A stretch of DNA of 64,000 nucleotides, taken from Lepidonotus clava (Eukaryota > Annelida > Polychaeta > Phyllodocida > Polynoidae). The translations under genes and the position numbers were made by a program. Below the pieces are notes generated by a model, which was not told where the DNA came from, ran no database searches, and was given only the letters and a program-made list of their open reading frames with translations. The stretch covers positions 14,536,736 to 14,600,735 of the forward strand of contig OW387142.1 in NCBI GenBank assembly GCA_936440205.1, written 5' to 3'. This document shows positions 22,801 to 34,800 of the stretch, in pieces. Position 1 is the stretch's first letter. Every line of letters starts with the position of its first letter.

Positions 22801-25800
22801 TTAAAATATTCCTGATGCACCAAGGAATCTTCAGCTTTTTATATTATCCTTCAAAGATAACTAGTCCTTTTAGAACACATATTTAAGTACAGGACATCCT
22901 GCCCCATTTAGGGCAAATATGGCAAATCCTCGAAATAACCCTCTCAATTGCAATAATTAAGGAATTATATGGAAAAAACATATTTCTTATGTAATTTTGT
23001 TTGAAAACTTGACTTATATGAAAATTTGCAGAGAATTCAATGGCATTTACAGAAATAACCAAATTTTCCTGAATGAGGCATTATGGGAAATTTGCAATGG
23101 AATGTTTTTCTGGGAAATTCTACATTTAAGAAAGGTTGTTATGTAACCATGGTTACAGAAAAAAGATTATTAAGGGTCAATGGAACATTTGTCATGGATA
23201 ATGTAGAATATAATCTTTGTTCTCTTACCACTTCAAACAGGTAGAGAAATAACCTTTTGAATCAAAAGTTATTGCATTTCTATCATTTTCTATAATTAGA
23301 TATGCTTTCTTTTCCTTACTAAATATGGTTAAGTTCAAGTTGCCATAACAATGAAAGTAATATGATAATCAGGACTGGGGTGTTTCTATTATACAAAAGG
23401 TAGGGCACTTCATACAACCATATCTTAGCTTCTAAAAGGAATATTTTAAAAAGGTTTGTAGCATTTGAAAGCTTACTTTCTCTTATCTACAGATATTTTC
23501 TACCTCATGTTCTCAGGAATAGAGGGTTGAAGGGGTTAAAGGGAGCCAAAAGCAATATTGGGTCAAAATTTAGCAAAACGTATTAACCATTGAAATACAT
23601 TCTATAACCAGAACTGAGGCCCACAATGAAATATAGACTGTGAAAGCAGGTTTTAACTTCACCAAAACACAATAAAACATGTCTCTGATCAATTTTGGTG
23701 ACTCACCAAAATTCGTTAGTTTACAAACATTGTTGTCTAGAGGCAGAAGGAACAGAAGTTTTATTGAATTCAAGTTAAATTCAAGTAAGTTTTCATGGTT
23801 TAAAGTGTACCACTAACTAAGGTTAGGCTCATAGAATGTATTTCTATAGTTATCTAAGTTTGGAAAATCTTGTCCCATTTTAACAAAACATTGATTTTGG
23901 CTCCCTTTAAAAAACATTATATCGACCAAACTTTAAGGTTTCATAGTGGTGTCCACAGTTGGAATATTCTGTAGCATTTTTAATTTTCATTGGGAAATAT
24001 TCATCCTGAAACTGTGTGAAAGGTCTCCTTCAAGTTATCTGATTTATAGCAATATTCAGTTTATATGCACACATGTATTATTGTAAGGTGACAAACTCAT
24101 TCTTGAAAGCCATGGGTATCGTGATTTTTATTACCCTGATAATATTTTTACTGACACCAGGCCAAGGACCAGTGGTCAAAATCTTTAATGACATTTTCTT
24201 TGTGATGAATAATCATTGGAACCATGACATGGAAAATGTTTTATGGGACAGGGAAAAGTAAGAGAAAACACAGGGATATTAATCTCAGAATTTGAGTGGG
24301 TATGATAAGTTAAGCTCTACCTTGATAGCCTCCAGGTGCCTGTAAATGTTTGTTGTGGTTCAGGGTTTGCACAAAGTGTTCATCAGGAGCAAATGTATCA
24401 TCCAGCCAGTTCATCAAATCTTGGCCCTCTTGACTGAAGAAAGCATATTTGATGAACCCCCTTGTTGCTGCCACATAATGACTGCCCTTGAAAAGAGTCA
24501 TTTTGTGTGGAGGAGAGGTTGACTTTAAAGACTTGGTCATAACCATATGACTGTTCCACTCAGAATAAATCCACCTGTAGGTTTGGCGTTTCCTATAAAT
24601 CCTGCAGAGAAAAATAAATAAAATGATATCCCCGGAACACTAAAAAAGCACTTTTCCTGCAACAGCAGTCTTATATATTCAATTCCACACCATGCCCCTG
24701 TGTGTGCAACTTAGCTCCCAGCAAGTTTGACAAGCTTGAAATTATTTTTTCTTTGAACCCAAGAAAGTTGGTCATATTAAACCACCCTTAATGTATCATC
24801 TAAATAAGGTTAAATATTGCTGTTAGAATTATCTGTTAATGAAACACTTGATATTTTTATTGATATTTAGGCCGTAAGTGTCAAGGTATGTCTTATATTT
24901 TATAAACAGTTTCAAGTATCAAAAGAAAATCCGTGTAATTTTGTCCAATAGGAAGGATCCTGAGAGGCCTTATCATCATTATGTTTTGCTCCCCCTTCCA
25001 TCTATTAAGTGAAGCACTACACCAAATAAGTTTGTTTGTTTGTCCAACCTTACTGACTCATTATGGCTGATTAAGGTTTAGAGAAAAGTCTGTTGTGAAC
25101 CAGTTGGTTAGGTAATTCTTTTGTTGTTGTCAATACAATACAACACTTTTGATACAATACAGTTAAAATAATGCTGTTTATTCATAACCATTGTTGTGGC
25201 AGAAAAAAGAGATTGGGTGTAGGCATATGGCATCATTCCTAAACAATAATAACAGGTTTTGTCACTATTAAATCACAAATGGCTACTAAACTATCTAATG
25301 CATGGAGAAATAGTGATAACATATTACTGCTACAGATGGCAGCTTCTTTTAAATATTGATAGTGGTTAAAGGAATGGTAAGCAGTAGATACAATTAGAAG
25401 AGTGAAGTGACAGATACGGTGTTATGTGGGTTAATCTTGATCACATTATGTGACTAGTACATAACCTCTGGGTAAGATGTTGTACAGTTTGACTTTAGGG
25501 TCACTCAATGCTGTTGGGTTGGCTGAATTTTCTTTGTTTGAGTTCCTGTAGTGATGCCATAAGCCAAAATTTGCCTGCGGTTACATACCATAGGGAAAAA
25601 TAGGAAATAACATTTGGATATATCTGATCTTCATTGTATAGTTGCTTTAAACACAAGAAGTTTTCGAAGGATGGAGTGCTTTGTTAATTCCTCTAATCAA
25701 TTGAATGAACATGTGTATCCATACTTTAACATAGCATAATTATTGTGAAAAATAACTTACATGCTTACCCTTTCTTGCTCTTATATTGCTTATATAAACA

Positions 25801-28800
25801 CTTCATAGTATTAACTTGCTAATTGAGTTGTCTGTCTAATTATTCTAGTGTTTTATATGGAATAAGAGGGAGAGTGAAAGTAAATGTTTCAAGGAAACTC
25901 AACACTGCAATTTCTGCTCTCTGTTTGAATATTCAGGTTGTATCCAGAATTGCATGGGAATTTCCATAGTCTGTGACAAATTCCACTGATTTGACCAAAA
26001 ATCTATGTATATCTAATGAAAACGGATTTAAATGCCTCCAAAGTTTTATCCTTTAAATAAAGTGCTTCATTCTAAGGCTGCCTGGAAGGGGGTTCCCAAT
26101 GTCACACGTTGTAGTTAGGAAATGCCTCTGTCCCATGTATCTCTCACTTATTTTTGCAAATGTTGCATGTGAAATTTAAGGACAATAGCGCTATTTTCCA
26201 GGTATCCCAAAAATAAAAGTTCTTCAAACATTCTCATATTTTGCAAAAGTACTCCATGTTATATGTATAAAACAAAAATGAAAAGAAGAATTTGTAATTT
26301 TAGAGCTACAAATGATGGAATATGACTAATTTTGTGGAAATGAAATGATAACCTGCAACATTATGCATGTTATATACAATTTTAGAGTAAATTTCAATTT
26401 TATATTCTTTTGTGTGGTACTTTATTTCTGAATTTATGTATTTTTGAAATAGTATATTTTGCATATTTTCAAGTTAAAAGTATATATTATGTCATCTGAT
26501 TTAACAAAAGTTTTTCTTTCTCACTTGAGAAAATGTGAACACTTTTATTAAGAATGTTTGGTTGGTTGTCATATTATTTCTATGAAAATCATTAGCAAAT
26601 ATAACCAATTTTAAACATTTGTTTTGCAAATCTATTTTTAAATAATCATCATATAAGCAGATTCGTTGAGCTGAAGTTTCCACAGTGATGAGCTAGACTG
26701 GTGTTATTTTATCTTTAGTTAGTTCCAAGGATGTTTCGTGGTTATTGTTCTCATTTATTAGCATCATATATAAACATGCAGAATCGTCGTTAGACTGCGA
26801 GATGTATTATTGCATATCATTTACATTTTACTTCTCAGGAGATATCAATAAATGTTCGTTGTTTGAAGTTATGGGGAGTTCTTCATTATTAATTGTCAAA
26901 TTAGCAAGCTTCGTTCTTTAATCCAGTTAGATCTTTAATCTGGCAATTGTTCGTTCTTCAGTGGTAGAGATTCTAAGTAAAAGGGCTCAGACCTATACAA
27001 AGAACACGCGCTTGGCAAGAGGTAATTTTATTATATCCATGTAGACATTCTGAAGATACAAGTATACAGTTCTTCCATCCATACAATACATGCCATCCAT
27101 CTCACAATGCTAACAACATCAGTAACGTTCCAAACAGGTATAGCTATAGTTAAGCTTCCCCCTTCGTAAGGCTTATACACTCCAATAACTGTTGAGAGAG
27201 TCACCTCCTGTCTACTAGTGTCGAAGACCATCGGTAGGATCTCCGTTACTTCCAGTACTCCATCCATAAGGCTAAGCCTAAGCTGTCCCAATCCTTACTA
27301 TCACCTAATCGTAGTGGTTACTACCATATCCGCACTACCCGTCTTGATCCGTATGTTAGACTATTGCTCCCATGTGTTCTGATCGAACTCTATCTTGGTC
27401 TGCTTGTCTATCCCAAGTCTCATACCGCTTATATAGCAACAGCCAAAGGCTTGGCGTTATACACATATACTCTAACACCTATAACAGTGTTCCCTCTATC
27501 TTTCATACTTCCATTCTTACTTACATTAACTAATTCTATTTCTAATTCTACTTAACAGCTATCGTAAATGACAAGGCCCTTTTCTCCCATAGTGCTCAAG
27601 AACTGGTTATCTCGTACACCGACTCATAACGTTCCCTAACAGCCTTTCCATTGCACTAGTATCCCTCTCACACCTGTGTGTACTTGTCGAGGAGAGAACT
27701 AACTCAGTTACAGCATTTTACACCAGAGGGTGTCATCATCCACGACACCTCCTATACACTATACGCAAGCCACAGGACAGTGGTGCCGCCTGGCGTCCAG
27801 CACACGTACCAGCGTCCCAGGTTTCACTACGTACCTTTTGCCAGTACCGACGAATTTACAACATTTACTCATTAATTTCTAAAGATTATAATAATTCTAT
27901 TGCACTGGACTTCAGTGCAGTCGACTGCGCTTAAAATCAGAGATACCCGCAACTTCGTTGTTGGTGGCTCTGAAATCAGTCATTCGTCGTTTCTGAGGTA
28001 GTTCGTGTTCCTTTCATTTAGGCTAAGCTCGGGAAACTTAGTAAAGTCCCCTCTCCTTGTTGAGCGACTCTATGAATTTCTTTGAAGGTATGTTCGTCTA
28101 TCCATGGTCCTTGCCCATGGATTGGCCCACACTCTTCCACCAGTCCCCTTTTAGAGAACTGATGACCAAAAGCAATAGGGGTGGTTCCTCAAGTGAAGTC
28201 TTACCCCCCAGGACGTCCCGAGACGGTTCTGACGTCCTAAACCCTGCAACGCCGTAAGGAAATCAAGCAATGAGAGTCTTCTTTGCTCATTTATGATGGT
28301 GCTTTAGCATTTTTAACATCACAATTATGATGAAGCTTTTTGCTTCTTTATCATCACAATTCTTTCTCTGGTTATCTAGCCAAACTTTCCTAGGTTTTCA
28401 TTTAATCTTTCTAAAACTTGTGCCTCTATACTATTTAATACTAGCTTTAATGTGCTTCCTATCCTGTTACCTTTCTATCTTGACAATATTGAAGATTAAC
28501 TATCCCTATGATCTATCCTCCCCAGATGTTAGTTTCTTTTTTATCTTCCCAGGATTCTTTTAGTTCTTTTAATTCTTACCCGGGTCGAAATTTCCATCCC
28601 GAAAAATAATTCATCTGGGTCCTCAAATTATGAAGAGTAAGATCGACTAGGGCCATCAAATCCCATACGGCAAGCGTCCCAAAAGGAACTACTACTGCTA
28701 AACCTATATATGCAGTCTATCACTAACACAATCTACTGAGTGGAGTAATCGAGGTACACCATCAATATCTAAAAGACACCGTAGTGAAATCTCTTAACTA

Positions 28801-31800
28801 CCTCAAGTGAGCAATACCCTAGTATGATATGTAGCACATGAGCGAGCAGGTGGTCCCCTTTTAATCACAGCGTGTATGTAGAGCCATGACATTTGTTGCT
28901 AAAAAGCAAGCGATACATTTCAAACAGATGAGGTTACATGGATCCTCGTATCTAAAAATAAAATACAATTATATCTATAGCGATTAAATATGGTCTAAAA
29001 TTATACAATGGACGAAATCTATCCTACCATCAGTGAAAATAGTAAACAATAGTAGTACAGTAAGCTTACAAAAGCGGTCACTAAGTACGCTACTTCCTGG
29101 AATGTTTTGTATGTCTTTTTCCAGTGTCGGGTCGACACTATCATCGAATAACATTCATCATTTGGCACTTATGTGAAACGATCAGTAATCTGACAGGTAC
29201 ATTATATACAATGAGATCAAGTTCGCCGCCTTCTTCCTAACTTTTATCTTAACAAATGCCAATACACTCTTCATGATACTGGTTCGCAGGGCGACCCGTT
29301 AAGAGCTTAAATTGACTGCTACAGTAGGCGCCCACCCCGGTGCCTTCTCACAGAATGTTGCTGAGGTCTCGTGCTGTCGCCATACGATACCCCCTCAACA
29401 CTCGGCTGTCGCCCGACGTTCCGACATCATGCCTCTCTGAATGACAGTTAATCACACATCCCGGCTTACTAATATACAAAGCATGGTTATCTGGGTGTGG
29501 CGGAAGTACCAATAGTTACCACCTATTGGACTACCACGACTCCCGGTTATCGCAGATTCCACATTCTCCCTTCCTATTAGGGAGCAACGCATGCACAGGT
29601 GGTTTCCGACACTCTTTTCATATAGGGAACGTCCTTACACAGGATGACTGTCTGGCCATAGCATCCTACCAAGTTTGAAGTCTGCATTGGAATATAGTAG
29701 TTGCCACTTACTGATACTGCAATTTGGTCAGGCAGTCCCACTATCTGCAACGCATCTCGATCAACAGTACCTTTGATGGGTACCGGTACCGGGAATGTTC
29801 TGACAGTATATATGCGAAACATGTGTTCATCTGACACCAGCGGGATCCTGATGTACACTTTAAGCGTCTTCAAGAAGCCGCCTCGTTTAAGGTTTCCCCT
29901 CACGAACATGGGTCGTGCGTTATCATAATAAAATGCAGGGTCCCTGAACGCTACTGCGAAGCGCGGAAATGCCTGCCTGACGTATTCATCTACTCGCTTT
30001 AGAGCTTCCTGGATGGCTTTAGGTGGAACTAACTCTACCGAGAGTTTACCTTGTAACAATTGTTGCGTCCCTTGACGAAACGCTATTGTTCGTCGTATTA
30101 GATTTTGATAGTACAGGATGACACCTTTTTTATCTTCTTCGAGCATTGAACTATACATCTGGTACAGTCTTATCGCACGAATGTGATCCGCATGCACTCC
30201 CAGGCATTCCTGTAAATAATTCTTTGCTTCGGCAAAATCGTCTTCTAGCGCACCCAGTTCTTCATTCATTTTACCTACTTGATGGAATGCCTCCTGTACT
30301 GATAGTGCAATTTCCGCCGCGTCGTCATCGTAGTCGTACATCGTCTCGGTAAGGACCTCGATCATACCGCTGTTTGTCTCTACGTCTTCTGCGGTAGCAG
30401 TCCCGAATAAATGGTAGCTTAGCTTGCCTATAAAATTTAGCAGGCCGCGTTTGTATTTCACCATTAACATTTCTGTTTTGGGTATAGGTGTTGGATTAAT
30501 GTTAGATTCCGGCATTGTCTCGTTTGTGTGATTTTTTAAGTTCATTCTGAAACCAGCTTCCTTAATCATTCTCGCCATTTCCTGGGCAAACGTGAATCCA
30601 GGCACGTTACGCACCAGAAAAGAATGTAGTGTCTCAAGAGCGTCCATATTGGACGTCTCGTTCTCCGGTTCGGGATGTAGTGTAGCCAATGGAGGTTCAG
30701 TGGGCGCCTGATCAACCATAGCGTTAAAGAACCACTCGAATGATCGTTTCGTTCTATTTGGGAAAATCACAGGATGAATCCAGTTGGCGTCGTCCACTGT
30801 TGGAAGCGCCTCCATGGCGTCTTTCAAGGCTTCCTTCTGGACTCTCGCCAACGCTTTTGCTGTGGAATTCAACCAATTGTTCATTGCCTCAAGCCTGAAG
30901 CAAGTATCGCGATCGAGTTCCCTTCCTCGATTATTTGCGCTTATCCAACACCAGTCTCTTGCGTTTAGTGATCGATAGACCTGAGGTTCCACATAAGGAA
31001 CAATTACCTCAAATCCCTGTAACAAGTGCGTGACGTCCGCCGTGGACATCAACTTGCCTGGTTTCAAAACAATGCCATAAGTCTCACGACTTAAAGTCTC
31101 GGCGTGCATTGCATCTCCAAGGATTGCCCTGGTCGTCCGCGTACCCTCAGGGGGCTCACCTCTGGTTGTTGCCGACCGGAGGGCCCATATCATCAATGCC
31201 TGCCAGAACATGATGTTGTTTTTTTTTACAATTTTCCTTACTGTTTTAAATTAGAGTAATTTTACTTTTAATTTTGTTGGTATTTTGCTCAGGGTTATCG
31301 CCTGTTTGCCCCCAAGAGCTTGATACAACGCGTGGCAGAGATCGAGTTCTCATTAGCGCCCTAGTTCTTATGTGTCTGGTAATTTTCGCACGGGTTTATA
31401 CCCATGTTATCTCCATTGTTTTTAGAACCGTACATCGTTTTTGTCATAGGGTCTACAGATTTATCACACTATTTAAGAACTATGACTGTCGTTGTGTCCT
31501 TCACACAGTTTGTCCTGTCTCTGCCTGGAGCGAATGGCTTCGTTTTGTTCCGAGTCCCTATTGCCTTTACCTTCCTTTTGCTCTTCAAGAAGATATGGCG
31601 TCCGACGGGAATTACTTGTATGTCTCCTTTACCCTTCACAACGGGGCTAGGGTATACCTGGAACCAGGAGACTTCACTGCTGGCCGAAATTATTTTGTCC
31701 GTATCCGTGACTTTCAATCTCACTCCATCATTACGCGATCAGTGAGAAGTCGGGCCGTTGTGGTGGGCACCGTTCCTGGATCAGAAGTGCGGGCTTCCTA

Positions 31801-34800
31801 CCTGTTGAGTCGACAGGATAGTGCCCCGCAGCCGTCCATGTCAGCCTTGGGAGCGACCTACGAGGCGATCAGCCCAGGTGTCCCTGTTGACGGTTCATCT
31901 TCTGGCTTATCACAGGTGGGTCGCTCATAGCCATGTCTTTAGGTTCATCGTCTCCTATTTTAGCCGCCACCAGTACATGAAACTTGACTGTCTCGTCAGC
32001 CCTCATAATGTCTTTGATAGCGTCCAGAGATTCATCAGTTCCATAAATACATAGTTCCGTCAGGGATACTGTGACCCCTCTATAAGTACTGGAGGTGGGA
32101 GTGTCCGTTATCCCCTGGTCCTTTCTAGTTTTCGACCCTCTAATTTCTGGAACTCTATAGTCCGTTTGCACTGGCTTGGTTTTGGTGCTTACTGATGCTT
32201 GTATACCCTTATGCTTTTCAGTCAGCGGTTGCTGTGCCTTACCTATTTTATAGCTCCATTCTTCGTGCAAGCGACACTAAGGCATCTTCCATTGTCGTCC
32301 GAAGGGGATGACGCGATGTGGTCACCTGCAGGTGTGGCAACCACTCCAGCCGGTGGACATGACTCTACCTTGAAGAAGAAAAATCCGTCCGTGGTTGTTT
32401 CTCCTGTGCCCATTGTCGAGCGGGTCGACGCGCCTGACCCTACACCATCGTCAGCCTCCGTGACTGTCTCCCCAAATGCCGGTTGTTCCCCTGCAGCCGT
32501 TCTTCACAGCACAGGGGATCCCACTGGAACCAGGGTTGATGAGTTCAAGGCAACGAGCACTGATCACATCGAGGGCCCCGATACCATCGCACAGCCCCCG
32601 ACTGATCCTCCCGCTGACCTGCTTGCCGAGGCCATGGCCTTCATCGGGTACTTCAGTCAATCATATGGTACTTCTCCCTCACCACTGTCCCTGGACCCCG
32701 TGGGCGGTTTCGCACCACCACCCGAGGGTCTGCTTCCTGATCCCCTCCTCAGGGAGCAGGTGGAACGGGGCTTGGGCTGCGTGTCGCCGAGTGTGACCCC
32801 CTCTGCCAACTCACCGTCGTCGCCTGGGCCTCGTTATTTCCTGCGGAGCCGAGGTGCCCAGCGGACCTTTGTACGTGACCGGCCGGACCCACCGTCGGTC
32901 CCCGTGGGGGTAGTTGGGAGAAGTCCAACTTCGGTAGAACGGGGCGGTAATGCACCGGTCTCACCGCAAGTATTGGTCGAATTCGTACCTGTCCTCGTAC
33001 AGGGAGGGTCACCGGTCGTCGAAGGCCGACGCTTCTCCGGCTGTTGTTTCTTTGCCGGAGGATTCGACGCCTGACTCCGGCTCCCCTCCTCCTGCTGTAG
33101 TTCTTCCACTGTTTTCGGTACCCTCGGGCGCCGGGGAAAGTTCAACGGTCGCCGAAACACCGCGAAGTCACGCCGGGCCGGGGGAGAATCCGGCGCCGGA
33201 ACACGGACGGGATACAGTATCCAAGGAAACCTTAGGAGAGGCAGTTCGCGGCGCCGTTTCAGATATGCTTCCAGGGCAGGCCTTTCTGTCTTGGACCACC
33301 AGGGATCTCCCCTCTGGTTCAGGCGTACCTCTTCCTGCTCTATCCGCTCCTCTATCCTGGTTCCTCTCATCCACATCCAACGCGTCTTCCCCCGACTGAC
33401 AACGCACCTTCGACCGGAAGTATGGCAGGTCCCCCGCCCAACAAATTATAAGGCTTTCGCGATATTATCAAATATGAGCAACATTAAAACAAATTACTGC
33501 CTGTAAAATGCACAATTTAAAATAAATCAATGCAAAAATCACATAATTACTTTCTCATTATGTCCTCTTGGATGGAAAAGTTCAGTTGAACCTATAAGCC
33601 ATGTTTTTTTTAGATGTGTCATAAAAATGGGTAACATGCGTGAAAACTAGCAAGGCACAAAAACTGGCAATGCTACTACATGATCAGTTAGCAAACAAGA
33701 CAGGTGACATAAGCATTTTCTTAAATTTGCAACACAATGGTGATAAACCTCCTACCAGGGCCCCAGTGGTATGTTTCATCTTTAAAATTGAGCAATTGTG
33801 TAAAAGATATTGCAGTTTATGTGAAACAGTTATCTACTACTGTCTGTTGTAAACAATGTTGCAACAAAGTAAGAACATCAAAGACTAGAAGATTACAGTA
33901 TTAGGTCATGAATACAAATGTCTCTTTGGGCTGTGCTATATTTTCTGAGTCTGTAATTTTGAGATTGATATATTGATTTCATTTCAAGTGACAGGAAGCA
34001 TTTCTAAAGATATGTTTATAATCTCAAAATATACATACTATAAGATCATCTCTAATTGAACTGTCTCTTATTTATATCATTAGTGTTTCACAAAATTCTG
34101 TATTTTCCATGTTCATAGAGTGGCATCTGTGGATGCCCCTTTCATGAATTAAAGTATCTTAGTCGTTGAATAGTTTGCAACTTACCGTGAACTTGTCCCT
34201 TCAATATCATTAGCACCATCATAAAGTTTCAGTATCTTGACCAAATTCCTATTTGTTTGGAGTGGAAACATTTGCCCTGATAGGTTTAAATAATATTTCC
34301 ATTTGTATTTCAGAAGTTCTTTCCAACAGTTCATTTCTGCTTTCAAGATGCTAATATGACCCCAGTGCACATTCTCAAGCTGAGAAGCTATAAAAACATT
34401 GGAAAAGCAATCAGCAATACTATTCATGGCTAGCAGCACAGCATTTGTCACTTTGGCATCGACATGAATACAGTAATAATTTTGTGGCATATAAATTGCA
34501 CGAAGCAATCGTTCAACCAGTTCAACATCCTTGTGCATGAATATGCTGAATGCAATTGGATAATCTTCTTCCTCTTTTGATAATGGAATTGATATATAGC
34601 CTCGGAGGCTCTTGAAATGCTGGCAGTCTTGAGTGAGATCAATATAATTCTCTTCTTGAATGTTAGTTGGATGGTTCTGTTTCATGTATTCCCTAGCAAT
34701 GGCCAACTCAGTCCTATTTCCCATAAAAAGAGCACTACAGCTTACACTGTTCTTTGGTGGGCCTCGTCCACGTAGAATATCTTCAGGGATTGACCCTCTT

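Larger units (their letters stand above)
19868..24320 (-). other. Intron 2 of the GT14 gene, 4.5 kb
   Basis: AT-rich. It contains a perfect 26-base hairpin at 22649-22703, a TTAA-bordered MITE at 23536-23910 and a possible solo-LTR-like stretch near 21.5-21.8 kb. No exon-like frame was found. Confidence 0.7.
26700..33445 (-). mobile_element. Fossil LTR virus-like block carrying an envelope-type gene
   Basis: A GC-richer block of about 6.5 kb interrupts the AT-rich intron 1 of the GT14 gene. Its clearest part is an env-like frame on the minus strand (29577-31211). Minus-strand sequence 3' of env, about 29470-28640, has LTR-like traits: it can be read from TG to CA, then a short leader with a GGTAAG donor-like site, as expected for families that splice env. 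A second LTR-like stretch in plus orientation (TATATAAA at about 26768, AATAAA at 26847) lies at the left edge. No polymerase is recognised. The element as a whole is broken, in several places, and may be two overlapping elements. Boundaries are approximate. An open env frame hints at moderate age. Confidence 0.6.

Noticed and set aside
27031-28563. Short frames on both strands left of the env gene
   Set aside because: None shows a recognisable domain. They are taken as background in a broken fossil region.
32199-33399. Plus-strand Ser/Pro-rich frames as a host gene
   Set aside because: Both strands are open in this GC-rich segment, it adjoins an env fossil, and no host family is recognised. 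It is kept as an uncertain part of the fossil block.
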